Positions 1 through 8,568 of a stretch of DNA of 64,000 nucleotides are shown here, in pieces. The position numbers were made by a program, and so were the translations under genes. The stretch is taken from contig OZ244977.1 in the NCBI GenBank assembly GCA_965222995.1, forward strand, positions 558,001 through 622,000, given 5' to 3'. The stretch comes from SB11 sp965222995 (lineage in GTDB: Bacteria; Bacteroidota; Bacteroidia; UBA8524). Each line of letters begins with the position of its first letter. Within the stretch, counting starts at the first letter, position 1. The notes beneath the pieces were generated by a model. The model worked only from the letters and a program-made list of their open reading frames with translations. It was not told where the DNA came from and did not search any database.

Positions 1-275
1 ACACTACTTTTCACAATATAGTTACCGGGTATCCAAGCAGTAAATTGTGAGAGGTAATTAATTATATCAGCATTATCGGTTCTAAAATAATGGGGCCCGT
101 ATTGGTGTACCAATAATCCGTTTTCATCTAAATAATCAAAACAGTTTCCTGCTATATGGGGTCGCTTTTCAACAATTAAACACTTCCAGCCCAGTTGAGT
201 AGCGGCTCTTTCGGCTACCACACAACCTACGGGACCAGCACCTGCTATTAATAAGTCTATATTCTCGTAACTCAC
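1..275 (-). CDS. glf: UDP-galactopyranose mutase, N-terminal part (cut by window edge)
   Basis: Only the first 91 codons lie in the window. The protein would convert UDP-galactopyranose to UDP-galactofuranose, a flavin-dependent cytosolic step feeding galactofuranose-containing surface glycans. The reading shows an FAD-binding glycine motif, AGAGPVG, at residues 11-17, then EKRPHIAGNCFDY and HQYGPHYFRTDN, which match the Glf family order (ExRxHIGGN...HxYGPHxFHT). The start is GTG at 273-275, because an in-frame TAA lies directly upstream (276-278). It follows a methyltransferase by 54 bases on the same strand, at the end of a likely glycan operon. The catalytic C-terminal two thirds are not visible, so activity cannot be judged. 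Confidence 0.85.
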   Translation of the reverse strand, partial: MSYENIDLLIAGAGPVGCVVAERAATQLGWKCLIVEKRPHIAGNCFDYLDENGLLVHQYGPHYFRTDNADIINYLSQFTAWIPGNYIVKSS

Positions 276-329
276 TTAAAAGCAATAATACGGAATAGAT
301 TTTTGGAGTAAATAATTTTATACCAAGAG

Positions 330-1196
330 TTACTCACTAAGAAAAAAAGTCATAGGTGTACAGAGTGAGGGCGGGATTTGTTTCATTAGCCAAATAATGC
401 CTGAGTATTTTAGCAAGGGATAAATTTTGACTAACATTTTATGACGCGATGCATATACTTCATCCTTTTCAAGGCGTATAAACGCATCAGCCATTAAGCC
501 TTTCTTGAAGGTGATTTTTAAATTTGTTTTACTAGCTAATTTCTTTGTTTTGAAATAGGTAATAAAGTTTAATGATTGCCACACTGATGCATCATATACA
601 CCTTTTAGTTTCCCTGTTATATGGGGAAAAAGAGGCACCAGTGGCAAGCCGTAATGTGGTTCGAAGGGAATGACATAGTTGGGGCAATGGTGAAGCATTT
701 TACCGCCTTTTGCCAATACCGATTTCATTCCAACAAAAGCTTGTTGCAAGTTTTCGGGTTTTATATGTTCTAATACATTTAAAGAGAAAACTATATCTAC
801 ATTATTTATCAGCTGAAGGTTCAAGCCTTCAGCCGCGGCATCTATAATTCTATTATCAGGTAATTGATAAAACTCTTTCACCGCTTCAAACATATCATTA
901 TGAAAATCATAACCTATGCCCGAAGGTTCTATTCCCCATACATCAATATCGTTTTTTAATAACCACGCAGTGAGTATGCCTGCTCCTGCACCTATCTCAA
1001 GCACCTTCTTGTTCTCTATATCCAGTTCTTGTAGAAGCGCAAGCGCAAAAACACTTTCCTCAATATAATTATCCATAATAGCATAATATTTTGAGGTATC
1101 GTAACTAGCTTTCGATTGCCAAAACTCTCTGAATTCATCACTACGCAGTTGTTCAGCAAATTGTTGCATAGCTATTTTGTCAAACAGCTTGCTCAT
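330..1196 (-). CDS. Class I SAM-dependent methyltransferase
   Basis: A 288-residue Rossmann-fold methyltransferase. SAM-binding motif I, VLEIGAGAG, is at about residues 65-73, an acidic motif II (WGIEPSG) follows, and DIVFSLNVLEHI marks the post-motif of UbiG/Methyltransf_11-type enzymes. The substrate is unknown; the neighbours (GT2, glf) favour a sugar or lipid-linked glycan. I place the start at ATG 1196, not at the more upstream in-frame codon at 1235, because this ATG overlaps the stop of the preceding methyltransferase as ATGA (1193-1196), a usual sign of translational coupling. Confidence 0.8.
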   Translation of the reverse strand: MSKLFDKIAMQQFAEQLRSDEFREFWQSKASYDTSKYYAIMDNYIEESVFALALLQELDIENKKVLEIGAGAGILTAWLLKNDIDVWGIEPSGIGYDFHNDMFEAVKEFYQLPDNRIIDAAAEGLNLQLINNVDIVFSLNVLEHIKPENLQQAFVGMKSVLAKGGKMLHHCPNYVIPFEPHYGLPLVPLFPHITGKLKGVYDASVWQSLNFITYFKTKKLASKTNLKITFKKGLMADAFIRLEKDEVYASRHKMLVKIYPLLKYSGIIWLMKQIPPSLCTPMTFFLSE

Positions 1197-1810
1197 GCAG
1201 TTTTGGTGAGTTTGTATACGTAATGATGCTTCCATGGAAACCCCGGGCGGATGTAACCTTCGTATGTTACCTTTAGCCCCAATTGTTTAAACAACTGATT
1301 GTAGTATTTGTATGAACGAAAATTAAGCGGTACGGGAACACCTTCTTTTAAGTTATTCAATACCCAATCCTCAGCCATTATATATATTTTATCAATGGGG
1401 TTGTGGTACATTTCTTCAACTAACAGTATACTGCCTCCAACTTTTAATACACGCATTAACTCTTGCAAATAGAAATCAGGGTCGGGAGTATGGTGCATTA
1501 CTGCAGATGCTACTGCAATGTCAAATATTCCATCATCAAACGGTAATTTCCCTACTTCACAAACTTGGAAATTAAGACGGGGGTTTTTCAGTAAATCTTT
1601 ATTTAGGTTTTGGTCTTCAATTACATCAATAGCAGTGATATTAATATTTGGCATTTGCTCTGCCATTACCTGTGCCATATACATATTGCCCGCACCAAAA
1701 TCTAAAATATGAGCATTATCGGGTTCAACTAAAGGTATCAGTTTTTCAGCCAACCGCTTCGAACGATTGAAAGACAGTTTTTTATATATACCTAAGTTGG
1801 CAATGAACAT
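1193..1810 (-). CDS. Class I SAM-dependent methyltransferase (Methyltransf_11 type)
   Basis: A 205-residue methyltransferase with motif I HILDFGAGNM at residues 34-43, an acidic residue after the second strand (TAIDV), and the typical late motif of methyltransferase 11 proteins (AVMHHTPDPDFYLQELMRVLKVGG). It is not a close copy of the next gene despite the same fold. It lies between a dolichol-phosphate-mannose-synthase-like glycosyltransferase and a second methyltransferase whose ATG overlaps its TGA. The two probably act in the same glycan or lipid pathway. The substrate is not determinable. Confidence 0.8.
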   Translation of the reverse strand: MFIANLGIYKKLSFNRSKRLAEKLIPLVEPDNAHILDFGAGNMYMAQVMAEQMPNINITAIDVIEDQNLNKDLLKNPRLNFQVCEVGKLPFDDGIFDIAVASAVMHHTPDPDFYLQELMRVLKVGGSILLVEEMYHNPIDKIYIMAEDWVLNNLKEGVPVPLNFRSYKYYNQLFKQLGLKVTYEGYIRPGFPWKHHYVYKLTKTA

Positions 1811-1847
1811 TGTTTAGACTAACTAATTTTGAATTTCAAATTTGAAA

Positions 1848-2789
1848 TTAGAGATTCACTTTCTCGTCAATAATATATTCGGGGCGGTTTTTTACTTCAT
1901 CCAAAATATTGCCTATATATTCTCCCACAACACCAATGGTAAGTAGTTGGACGCCACCAAAAAATATAATGGTAATAATGGTACTTGCCCAACCCGGTAC
2001 GGTGTAGCCCCCGCTAAGCTGCACCCACAACACCCAAATGGTAAGTAATATACCAATGAATATACTGGTGAAGCCAGCTGTAAGGGCAGCTTTTAGTGGT
2101 TTTTTACTAAAGTAAAACATACCTACCCCAGCCAAATGCAGCATTTTTTTAAGGGTGTATTTAGTTTTACCATGTTGTCTTGCTTCGCGAGTATAATGGA
2201 TAGGAATTTGTTTAAACCCCATCCAACTGATAATGCCACGTATATATTTATTCTTCTCGCTGAAATTATTAAAGGCATCAATTACTTTTCGGTCAATCAA
2301 CCTAAAATCTCCGGTATCGGTATTTAAGTCCATCCCTGAAAGCCAATTGAGTAAGCGATAAAAAAAGCGGGCAGTTAATTTCTTAAAAGTACCCTCACCT
2401 TTTCGCTTTTTGCGAACGCCATAAACCACATTACAATCGTTTTCACGGTATAGCTGTGTCATTTCCTTAAAAAGCTCAGGGGGGTCTTGTAAATCGGCAT
2501 CTAAAACTATGGCTACATTGCCTTTGCAATGTGCTATACCTGCACCTATGGCAGCTTGCTGCCCAAAATTGCGTGAGAATGATATAAGTTTAACATGGGC
2601 ATCACTTTGAGCCAGTTGTTTTAAAATATCAAGTGTAGCATCCTTACTGCCGTCATTTATAAAAAGAAGTTCATATCCTTTGTTCCAATCACCTTGTAAG
2701 GCAGCACTAACTCGGCTATGCGCTTCATTAACGCTTTCTTGCTCGTTATAACAAGGAATAATGATGGAAACAAAAGGGGCTTCTTTCAT
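1848..2789 (-). CDS. GT2 family glycosyltransferase, polyprenyl-phosphate sugar synthase type
   Basis: A 313-residue membrane-linked glycosyltransferase. The N-terminal GT-A domain carries SIIIPCYNEQESV (8-20), LLFINDGSKD, and the metal/nucleotide motif DADLQDPP (97-104). Two C-terminal hydrophobic segments at about 232-256 and 265-290 fit the DPM1/GtrB/ArnC-like group, which transfers a sugar to a polyprenyl phosphate at the inner face of the cytoplasmic membrane. The C-terminal VVGEYIGNILDEVKNRPEYI is characteristic of this group. It starts 8 bases after the carboxylase gene stop, so it is likely cotranscribed. The sugar donor is unknown. Confidence 0.88.
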   Translation of the reverse strand: MKEAPFVSIIIPCYNEQESVNEAHSRVSAALQGDWNKGYELLFINDGSKDATLDILKQLAQSDAHVKLISFSRNFGQQAAIGAGIAHCKGNVAIVLDADLQDPPELFKEMTQLYRENDCNVVYGVRKKRKGEGTFKKLTARFFYRLLNWLSGMDLNTDTGDFRLIDRKVIDAFNNFSEKNKYIRGIISWMGFKQIPIHYTREARQHGKTKYTLKKMLHLAGVGMFYFSKKPLKAALTAGFTSIFIGILLTIWVLWVQLSGGYTVPGWASTIITIIFFGGVQLLTIGVVGEYIGNILDEVKNRPEYIIDEKVNL

Positions 2790-2797
2790 AAAGGGGC

Positions 2798-4339
2798 TTA
2801 AAGTGGGATATTTCCGTGTTTTTTACGTGGTAGGTTATCTACCTTATTTTCAAGCATTTTAAAGGCATCTATTAAACGGCTTCGGGTTTCTTCAGGTAAT
2901 ATTACCTCATCAACAAAACCTCGGGCTGCTGCACGGTATGGGTTGGCAAACATATCGCCGTACTCCTGCTCTTTTGCTTTTAGTGCCGCTTCGTGGTCAT
3001 CCGCATCGGCAATCTCTTTTTTGAAGATAATTTCTGCTGCTCCTTTTGCACCCATTACTGCAATTTCTGCCGTTGGCCAAGCAAAATTCATATCGGCACC
3101 AATATGCTTGCTGTTCATTACATCGTAAGCACCGCCGTAAGCCTTACGAGTAATTACCGTTATGCGTGGTACTGTAGCCTCGCTAAAGGCGTACAATAGT
3201 TTTGCTCCGTTGGTGATGATGGCATTCCATTCTTGGTCAGTACCGGGTAGGAAACCGGGCACATCTTCAAACACCAATAACGGAATATTAAAGCAATCGC
3301 AGAAACGTACAAAACGTGCTGCTTTTTGTGATGATTTTATATCTAAAACCCCTGCTAAAAAAGCGGGTTGGTTGGCTACTATACCTATACTACGACCAGC
3401 TAAACGGGCAAAACCAACCACTATGTTTTCTGCAAAGTCTTTGTGTACTTCAAAAAAGCTATCATCGTCTACGGTACCGTCTATTACTTCACGGATATCG
3501 TAGGGTTGATTAGCATTTTCGGGTACTATATCTTTTAGCTGCGGGCGACTCTCATCAGCATGTGGGGTATAGGGAACTCTGGGGGCTTCTTCTTCACAGT
3601 TTTGAGGCACGTAGCTTAGTAGTTTCTTCAAACCGTTAATACATTCTACCTCATTAGCACTTGAGAAATGCGCCACACCTGATTTTGCTGAGTGTACCGA
3701 GGCACCTCCTAAATCTTCACTGCTTACTTCTTCATGTGTTACTGTTTTTACTACATTAGGACCTGTAACAAACATGTACGAGGTTTTCTCTACCATAAAA
3801 ATAAAATCGGTAATGGCAGGAGAGTACACTGCACCCCCTGCACATGGACCCATTATGGCTGATATTTGAGGAATAACTCCTGATGATAGTGTATTGCGAT
3901 AGAAAATATCAGCATAACCGCCAAGCGATACTACACCCTCTTGTATACGTGCTCCGCCAGAATCGTTTAAGCCGATAACGGGTGCGCCACTCTTCATAGC
4001 TAGGTCCATTACTTTACAAATTTTCTCGGCAAAAGTTTCAGACAATGACCCCCCGAAAACGGTAAAATCTTGAGAGAATACATAGGTAAGCCTGCCGTTT
4101 ACTGTTCCATAGCCTGTTACTACACCATCGCCTAATATTTTTTGTTTATCCATACCAAAGTCTGTGCTTCGGTGGGTTACAAAAGCTCCAATCTCATTAA
4201 AACTACCTTCATCAACAAAAAGGTGTATACGCTCACGCGCGGTTAACTTGCCTTTTTTATGTTGAGATTCTATACGTTTTTCGCCTCCACCCAATTGGGC
4301 TTCTTTGCGTTTTTGTATTAGTTTTTCGCGATTATCCAT
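2798..4339 (-). CDS. pccB: Acyl-CoA carboxylase, carboxyltransferase (beta) subunit
   Basis: A 513-residue carboxyltransferase of the propionyl-CoA carboxylase beta/methylmalonyl-CoA decarboxylase alpha family, full length for this family. Landmarks are KLTARERI near the N-terminus, FTVFGGSLSETFAEKI, LNDSGGARIQEGV (oxyanion/CoA region of the first crotonase-like half) and ITRKAYGGAYDVMNSKHIGAD in the second half. It would transfer carboxyl from biotin to propionyl-CoA, or work in the reverse decarboxylase direction. No biotin carrier or biotin carboxylase gene is in the window, so pcc versus mmd cannot be fixed. It follows yebC by 12 bases. Confidence 0.88.
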   Translation of the reverse strand: MDNREKLIQKRKEAQLGGGEKRIESQHKKGKLTARERIHLFVDEGSFNEIGAFVTHRSTDFGMDKQKILGDGVVTGYGTVNGRLTYVFSQDFTVFGGSLSETFAEKICKVMDLAMKSGAPVIGLNDSGGARIQEGVVSLGGYADIFYRNTLSSGVIPQISAIMGPCAGGAVYSPAITDFIFMVEKTSYMFVTGPNVVKTVTHEEVSSEDLGGASVHSAKSGVAHFSSANEVECINGLKKLLSYVPQNCEEEAPRVPYTPHADESRPQLKDIVPENANQPYDIREVIDGTVDDDSFFEVHKDFAENIVVGFARLAGRSIGIVANQPAFLAGVLDIKSSQKAARFVRFCDCFNIPLLVFEDVPGFLPGTDQEWNAIITNGAKLLYAFSEATVPRITVITRKAYGGAYDVMNSKHIGADMNFAWPTAEIAVMGAKGAAEIIFKKEIADADDHEAALKAKEQEYGDMFANPYRAAARGFVDEVILPEETRSRLIDAFKMLENKVDNLPRKKHGNIPL

Positions 4340-4351
4340 ATAGTTAAGTAG

Positions 4352-5104
4352 TTATTCTTGGTTTAGTATATCTGCTATTTCTTCTGAAAATTCTATGTTG
4401 TGGTAAAAGCTCTTCACATCGTCGTCTTCGTCTAAGTTGTCTATAAGTTTTGCCAGTTTTTTGGCATCTTCAGCATTTACCTCTTTAAATATATGGGGTA
4501 CGTATTGCAAGCCTGATTTTTTAGGCTCAATGCCCAGCTCTTCTAGCTTCTTGCTTAGGTTGCCATAATCTTCACGTATGCAACTTACTGAGGCAAAACT
4601 ATCTTCTATTTCAACCTCATCAGCTCCGCCGTCTATCAGTTCAAGAGTTAAATCGTCTTGGTCGGTATCTTCGGGAAGGTCGAATTCAAAAACTCCTTTT
4701 TGGTCGAAAATAAAACTTAGTGAGCCGTTGGTAGCTAAGTTACCACCCGATTTGGTGAAGTAGCTGCGCAAATTGGCAACAGTACGGTTAATATTATCGG
4801 TAGTGGTTTCTATTACTATGCCTACACCACCTGCTCCGTAACCTTCGTATAAATGGTCTTCAAAGTTTTCGCCTGTATTGCCTGATGCTTTGTTTATAGC
4901 ACGTTCTATATTGTCTTTGGGTACGCTTTGGCCTTTGGCGTTTTGTATGGCTAGGCGAAGGCGAGGATTAGCATCAGGGTTATCACCCCCTACTTTGGCA
5001 GCTACATAAATTTCTTTTACCAATTTAGAGAATAGTGCTGAGCGTTTTTTGTCTGCCGCCCCTTTGCGGTGTTTTATGTTTGCCCATTTACTGTGTCCTG
5101 CCAT
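4352..5104 (-). CDS. yebC: YebC/PmpR-family protein
   Basis: A 250-residue member of the YebC/TACO1 family. The start MAGHSKWANIKHRKGAADKKR is the family signature, followed by IQNAKGQSVPKDNIERAI and YEGYGAGGVGIVIE. Family members have been described both as DNA-binding regulators and as translation factors relieving ribosome pausing; which applies here cannot be told. It is the first gene of a minus-strand run toward the carboxylase and glycan genes. The length is normal. Confidence 0.93.
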   Translation of the reverse strand: MAGHSKWANIKHRKGAADKKRSALFSKLVKEIYVAAKVGGDNPDANPRLRLAIQNAKGQSVPKDNIERAINKASGNTGENFEDHLYEGYGAGGVGIVIETTTDNINRTVANLRSYFTKSGGNLATNGSLSFIFDQKGVFEFDLPEDTDQDDLTLELIDGGADEVEIEDSFASVSCIREDYGNLSKKLEELGIEPKKSGLQYVPHIFKEVNAEDAKKLAKLIDNLDEDDDVKSFYHNIEFSEEIADILNQE

Positions 5105-5191
5105 TGTGGTTTTCTTATGTCTTGTTTTTTACAGCCGATGGCAAAAATAGGTAATCTAAGCGTTTAATAAATACCTGTGGGTAGAAAACAA

Positions 5192-5217
5192 AAAAGCCCT
5201 GCATTAGCAGGGCTTTT
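5192..5217 (-). terminator. Rho-independent terminator
   Basis: A perfect inverted repeat: AAAAGCCCTGC, loop ATTA, GCAGGGCTTTT. It sits 29 bases past the stop of the lipoprotein gene at 5247-6017, and gives a T-run on the minus strand. Confidence 0.85.
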
Positions 5218-5246
5218 GTATTAATAAAATAAGTTATAAGTAAAGT

Positions 5247-6017
5247 TTACTGGGCAGTGTAAGTATAAACTGTTATAAAAGGGTTTGACTCAAATTCTAA
5301 TACAAGTGTATTACTTGTAATTTCTTTTACAGTATAAAGAGTTTTATCAATTTTTATCTGTGTTTCATTATTGGCAAACAACCATTCAGATTCCATTACT
5401 TGCGGAGCATTTGGGGCACAGGTGGTAGCTCCCTCGTCAAGGGTATATTTGCCGGAAGCGAAGAAAAAAAACTTGTTATCTTTTTCACATTCTATAAGCT
5501 TGCCGTAAGCGTCAATACCATTGTTTGTTAATCCTGTTAACCTCCACGGTTTTGAAGCGTTAACAATCATTTTATTAAAAGAAGGTTTTGCAGTGTACTG
5601 GTAACGGGCAATTACACCATTTAGGCGTTTTTCTTCAGTTATTAGTGTACTGTTTGTTAACTCTATAATGGTAACAGCAACTCCATCCGACCTGTTAATT
5701 ACAGTTTCATTTTTTGTAAACTCCCATTGGGCAATTGAACGCACTTGCCTTTCTGTTCCACATTTAGCTTGTCCTACATCATAAATAAAGTCTCCATTAG
5801 GTAAGTATTTATCAATATTATCTTTTTCACAAGCAGGAATGTCTTTAAATTTATCTTCTCCATCTAAAAAGAATTCGGTAAGTACCCAGTTGTATTCGGT
5901 AAGCAACTCAAATTTTGTTTTTGGGGTAGGAGTAACACCGGGTTGCTCTTCTTTTGAGCAAGAGCCAATAAAAGCAGTTGCAAAGGCTATTATCAGCAGA
6001 ATAGTTACTTTTTTCAT
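5247..6017 (-). CDS. Lipoprotein with two lipocalin-like domains
   Basis: A 256-residue predicted lipoprotein. The signal peptide ends in a lipobox, FIGSC, at about residue 20. Two tandem repeats of one domain follow (about 36-145 and 155-255). Each has a W near its start, a C-x-KD turn, a GxF/Y-x-x-D segment, a second Cys (KCG / TCAP), a W-x-F-x-x-NET strand and a final ITELT/ITSNTLV strand, as in lipocalin-like (DUF5004/Lipocalin_5-type) proteins. The two Cys of each repeat may form a disulfide. The next gene (6138-6584) encodes a single copy of the same domain. Function unknown; outer membrane or periplasmic. Confidence 0.72.
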   Translation of the reverse strand: MKKVTILLIIAFATAFIGSCSKEEQPGVTPTPKTKFELLTEYNWVLTEFFLDGEDKFKDIPACEKDNIDKYLPNGDFIYDVGQAKCGTERQVRSIAQWEFTKNETVINRSDGVAVTIIELTNSTLITEEKRLNGVIARYQYTAKPSFNKMIVNASKPWRLTGLTNNGIDAYGKLIECEKDNKFFFFASGKYTLDEGATTCAPNAPQVMESEWLFANNETQIKIDKTLYTVKEITSNTLVLEFESNPFITVYTYTAQ

Positions 6018-6094
6018 TTGAGCTGCATTGGGGTGTACTATATTAAACGATACTAAACTACATTGGGTTGTATCTATAACTTTAACAAATAAAA

Positions 6095-6118
6095 AAGCCC
6101 TTGCAAATACAAGGGCTT
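6095..6118 (-). terminator. Rho-independent terminator
   Basis: Inverted repeat AAGCCCTTG / CAAGGGCTT with a 6-base loop and a following T-run on the minus strand, just after the stop of the 6138-6584 lipoprotein gene. Confidence 0.8.
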
Positions 6119-6137
6119 AAACTGTTTGCAATAGTTT

Positions 6138-6584
6138 TTAGTTTGTGAAAGTGGTAACAGCTACCTGTCCGCCAAAATCACCTTCAATAACCATTTTAGA
6201 TGAAGTAAGCTCTTTGATAGTTCCTACTTCACCATCAAACTCAATTTTTGTTTCGTTATCTATAAATTTCCAGTTTGATGTTGAAATCGTTTGAGGGTCA
6301 GATGGGTCACATTTGGTTGCACCTTCATCGTTTATATAAGTGCCATCTGTTTTAAACTCGTGAGTATCATCCTTATCACAGTCATCAAATAAAGTAAAAA
6401 AGTCCTGTCCTCCAACTGTTAAAGCTGTAATTTTCCACTTTTTAGCAGTTAACATTTCTGTTTTGGTAAGGTTGTTTCCACCTGAGTTGTTTGTGGGGGC
6501 CGGTGTGTTGTCATCATCTTTTTTGCATGATGAAATTAATGCAGCCATTGAAAAGGCTAAAAATAATAGTGTAAGTTTTCTCAT
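6138..6584 (-). CDS. Small lipoprotein with one lipocalin-like domain
   Basis: A 148-residue lipoprotein. The signal peptide ends in LISSCKKDDD, a lipobox followed by an acidic/lysine stretch that may serve as a surface export signal in Bacteroidota. Its domain has the same order as the repeats in the neighbouring 5247-6017 protein: KKW, CDKDD, DGTYINDEG, TKC, WKFIDNETKI, IKELTSS. It thus looks like a tandem duplicate. Each gene has its own terminator, so they are probably separate transcripts. Function unknown. Confidence 0.72.
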   Translation of the reverse strand: MRKLTLLFLAFSMAALISSCKKDDDNTPAPTNNSGGNNLTKTEMLTAKKWKITALTVGGQDFFTLFDDCDKDDTHEFKTDGTYINDEGATKCDPSDPQTISTSNWKFIDNETKIEFDGEVGTIKELTSSKMVIEGDFGGQVAVTTFTN

Positions 6585-6792
6585 AGTGATTTAAATTAAT
6601 ATTTGTCTCTTTATGCTTATTTCATGCCAAAAAAAGTAAATAGCGTTACTTTTTTAAATAAAATTTCATTAACCGAGTTCTATCCTGATATTTATTAGGC
6701 AAACATAGCTACCTATAAAACCCGATTAATAAACCTGTATACACTATTTTAACAAGAAAGTTCAATGGAAGAAAAATGTTTGAAGTTTGTTG

Positions 6793-7671
6793 TTAGTGAA
6801 CTACACTAAACTTACCATACATAATACTGTTACCCGATTTTATTTGGTATAGATAAATGCCGGACTTTAAATGAGATACATCTACATTATATTTAGCTTC
6901 ACCCGCTTTAAATTTTTTCGTTGATGAGAGAATTTCTTTTCCGGTTAAGTCTACTATTGATAAATGGGTTGTTGAAGGTGTAATTGAGTTGAAAAATATT
7001 GTTGTTTTTGTACTCGAAGGGTTTGGGTAAACAACAACATTTTTGGGTGTGTTAATGTTATTAAGCTCTCCATCAACCGATACAGTGTAATTGTTAAACT
7101 GTAGAGCATCTATTAATAACATAGTATTTAGGTTAACAGTGTTATTATTTGTAGGAAGTAACTGAAACCTTATATAGCAAGAATCAGGATCTCCTGCTGC
7201 ACTGGCAGGGTAGGTTAAGTTGGTTGATAGGTTGCTCCAACTTGTTACTGTTATAGTTCCAAATCTACTAACAGTATTGCTTATTGTGTCTCCGCTATTT
7301 TTTGTTAACGTAATTACTAAAGCAAAGCCTTCGCCTTGTATTTGTGGGAAGTACATGCCTTTAAAAGTAAAAGATTTCGGACGAGAACGATATGGGAATT
7401 TTGCTTCGAAATAACCCAATGAAGCAGCATTACCAGAAGTATCAGCATGGTTTAGCTTTATAAAGTATTGCCCTTCATAAGCTTCTCTGCTAATAGTGCC
7501 TTGCTGGGAGTAAACAAATATTTTATTTAGTACGGTAGCCTTATCACCTCTCCAGCTTGATATGGTTGTGTCACTACCAACTATATTCCAGCTTTCGAAA
7601 CCGCTATTTGGTATTTGAGCTGTACATATACTAGAAAAAAGTATTAGAATTAAAGAAACTACCCATTTCAT
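6793..7671 (-). CDS. Secreted protein with T9SS type A sorting domain
   Basis: A 292-residue protein with a signal peptide (MKWVVSL to CTAQ), a middle region resembling carbohydrate-binding or PCMD-like beta-sandwich proteins of T9SS hosts (NSGFESWN near the start, IRFQLLP, LLIDALQFNNY), and a C-terminal T9SS type A domain of about 75 residues (VVYPNPSSTKTTIFF, VDLTGKEILS, LKSGIYLYQIKSG). I place the start at ATG 7671, because the longer frame to 7701 only adds a poor leader before the signal peptide. It should be exported through the outer membrane and anchored or released. Enzyme motifs are not visible. Confidence 0.75.
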   Translation of the reverse strand: MKWVVSLILILFSSICTAQIPNSGFESWNIVGSDTTISSWRGDKATVLNKIFVYSQQGTISREAYEGQYFIKLNHADTSGNAASLGYFEAKFPYRSRPKSFTFKGMYFPQIQGEGFALVITLTKNSGDTISNTVSRFGTITVTSWSNLSTNLTYPASAAGDPDSCYIRFQLLPTNNNTVNLNTMLLIDALQFNNYTVSVDGELNNINTPKNVVVYPNPSSTKTTIFFNSITPSTTHLSIVDLTGKEILSSTKKFKAGEAKYNVDVSHLKSGIYLYQIKSGNSIMYGKFSVVH

Positions 7672-7728
7672 TTCACTTATTATAGACACAAATAAGGCCA
7701 TTTTAGTTTAGCGCAAATAACAAAAAAA

Positions 7729-7751
7729 AGCCCCTACAACTTGTAGGGGCT
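7729..7751 (-). terminator. Rho-independent terminator
   Basis: Inverted repeat AGCCCCTAC / GTAGGGGCT with a short loop, flanked on the minus-strand 3' side by a run of Ts (7722-7728 on the complement). It lies 23 bases after the stop of the gene at 7775-8500. Confidence 0.82.
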
Positions 7752-7774
7752 TGTATATTTTAGATAAAAGGAAA

Positions 7775-8500
7775 TTATTTCTTGATAACTATTTTATCTG
7801 TAGTCATAATATCACCTGCTTGAAGCTTGTAGAAGTAAATACCGTCTTTAAGCTCATTAGCATCATAAGTAACCGTGTGGTCTCCCATTTCTTGAGTTCC
7901 CTCAAAAATGTTTAATACTTCACGGCCTGCTATATCAAATAATTTTACTGATACTTTACTACTGGTAGCTAATGTGTATGAAATTACACCTGTAGTACGT
8001 ACTGGATTAGGATATGCATTTGCATTTAATTTTTTAGCACTTAACTCATCGCCTAAGCCTACTGAGTATGAAGTAGTAGCACAACTAACATTGTTGCCAG
8101 AAGGTACATTGTCTCTTACTGTATCTGCACCACTACGGTTGTTTAATACTGCTAAAACACAAACTTGTAAGTTACCGCTAGAACCACCTGAAATGTTAAA
8201 TCCGGTTCGGGTCATTTTAAAAGTTGAATCTTTTTTAATGTCTTGGTTAAGAACCATTACATTGGCAGTATTGGTTTGTATTGTAGTACCTAATACTAAG
8301 AATGTTGCTACTGAATCACCTGCTTTAATATCGTCAGGACCATTGTTTTTAAGTGTAAACTCTAAATCAAACTGTTGTCCGGCTCTGATAGGATCACCAT
8401 TTTTTGGTGAATCTAAAGTAACTTCCATGTCAACAGTACGTTGAGCATTCACTGCGAAAGAAGCTGCAATAACAGCGACTAATAGTAAAATTTTTTTCAT
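7775..8500 (-). CDS. Secreted CARDB-like protein with T9SS type A sorting domain
   Basis: A 241-residue protein with a clear signal peptide (MKKILLLVAVIAASFAVNA). Residues about 21-145 form an immunoglobulin-like fold: GQQFDLEFTLKNNGPDDIKAGDSV resembles CARDB/DUF11 domains. The C-terminal 75 residues are a T9SS type A domain (ANAYPNPVRTTGVISYTL, FDIAGREVLN, LKDGIYFYKLQAGD, KIVIKK). Predicted cell-surface or secreted adhesin-like protein of unknown ligand. It has its own terminator and is likely monocistronic. Confidence 0.78.
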   Translation of the reverse strand: MKKILLLVAVIAASFAVNAQRTVDMEVTLDSPKNGDPIRAGQQFDLEFTLKNNGPDDIKAGDSVATFLVLGTTIQTNTANVMVLNQDIKKDSTFKMTRTGFNISGGSSGNLQVCVLAVLNNRSGADTVRDNVPSGNNVSCATTSYSVGLGDELSAKKLNANAYPNPVRTTGVISYTLATSSKVSVKLFDIAGREVLNIFEGTQEMGDHTVTYDANELKDGIYFYKLQAGDIMTTDKIVIKK

Positions 8501-8568
8501 GACTTGTCTTTAATTATAGTTTTGTCTTACTGCAAATAAAAGACTTAAGATTGACATAATACGTTGCT

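Noticed and set aside
1816..1850. A/T palindrome-like stretch between the methyltransferase and GT2 genes, similar to one near 49230-49270
   Set aside because: Both are AT-only simple inverted stretches and could be chance or weak terminators; I cannot show that they are a repeat family.
8089..8100. AACATTGTTGCC inside the T9SS protein gene
   Set aside because: Matches the palindrome arm by chance in coding DNA; no palindrome and no promoter context.
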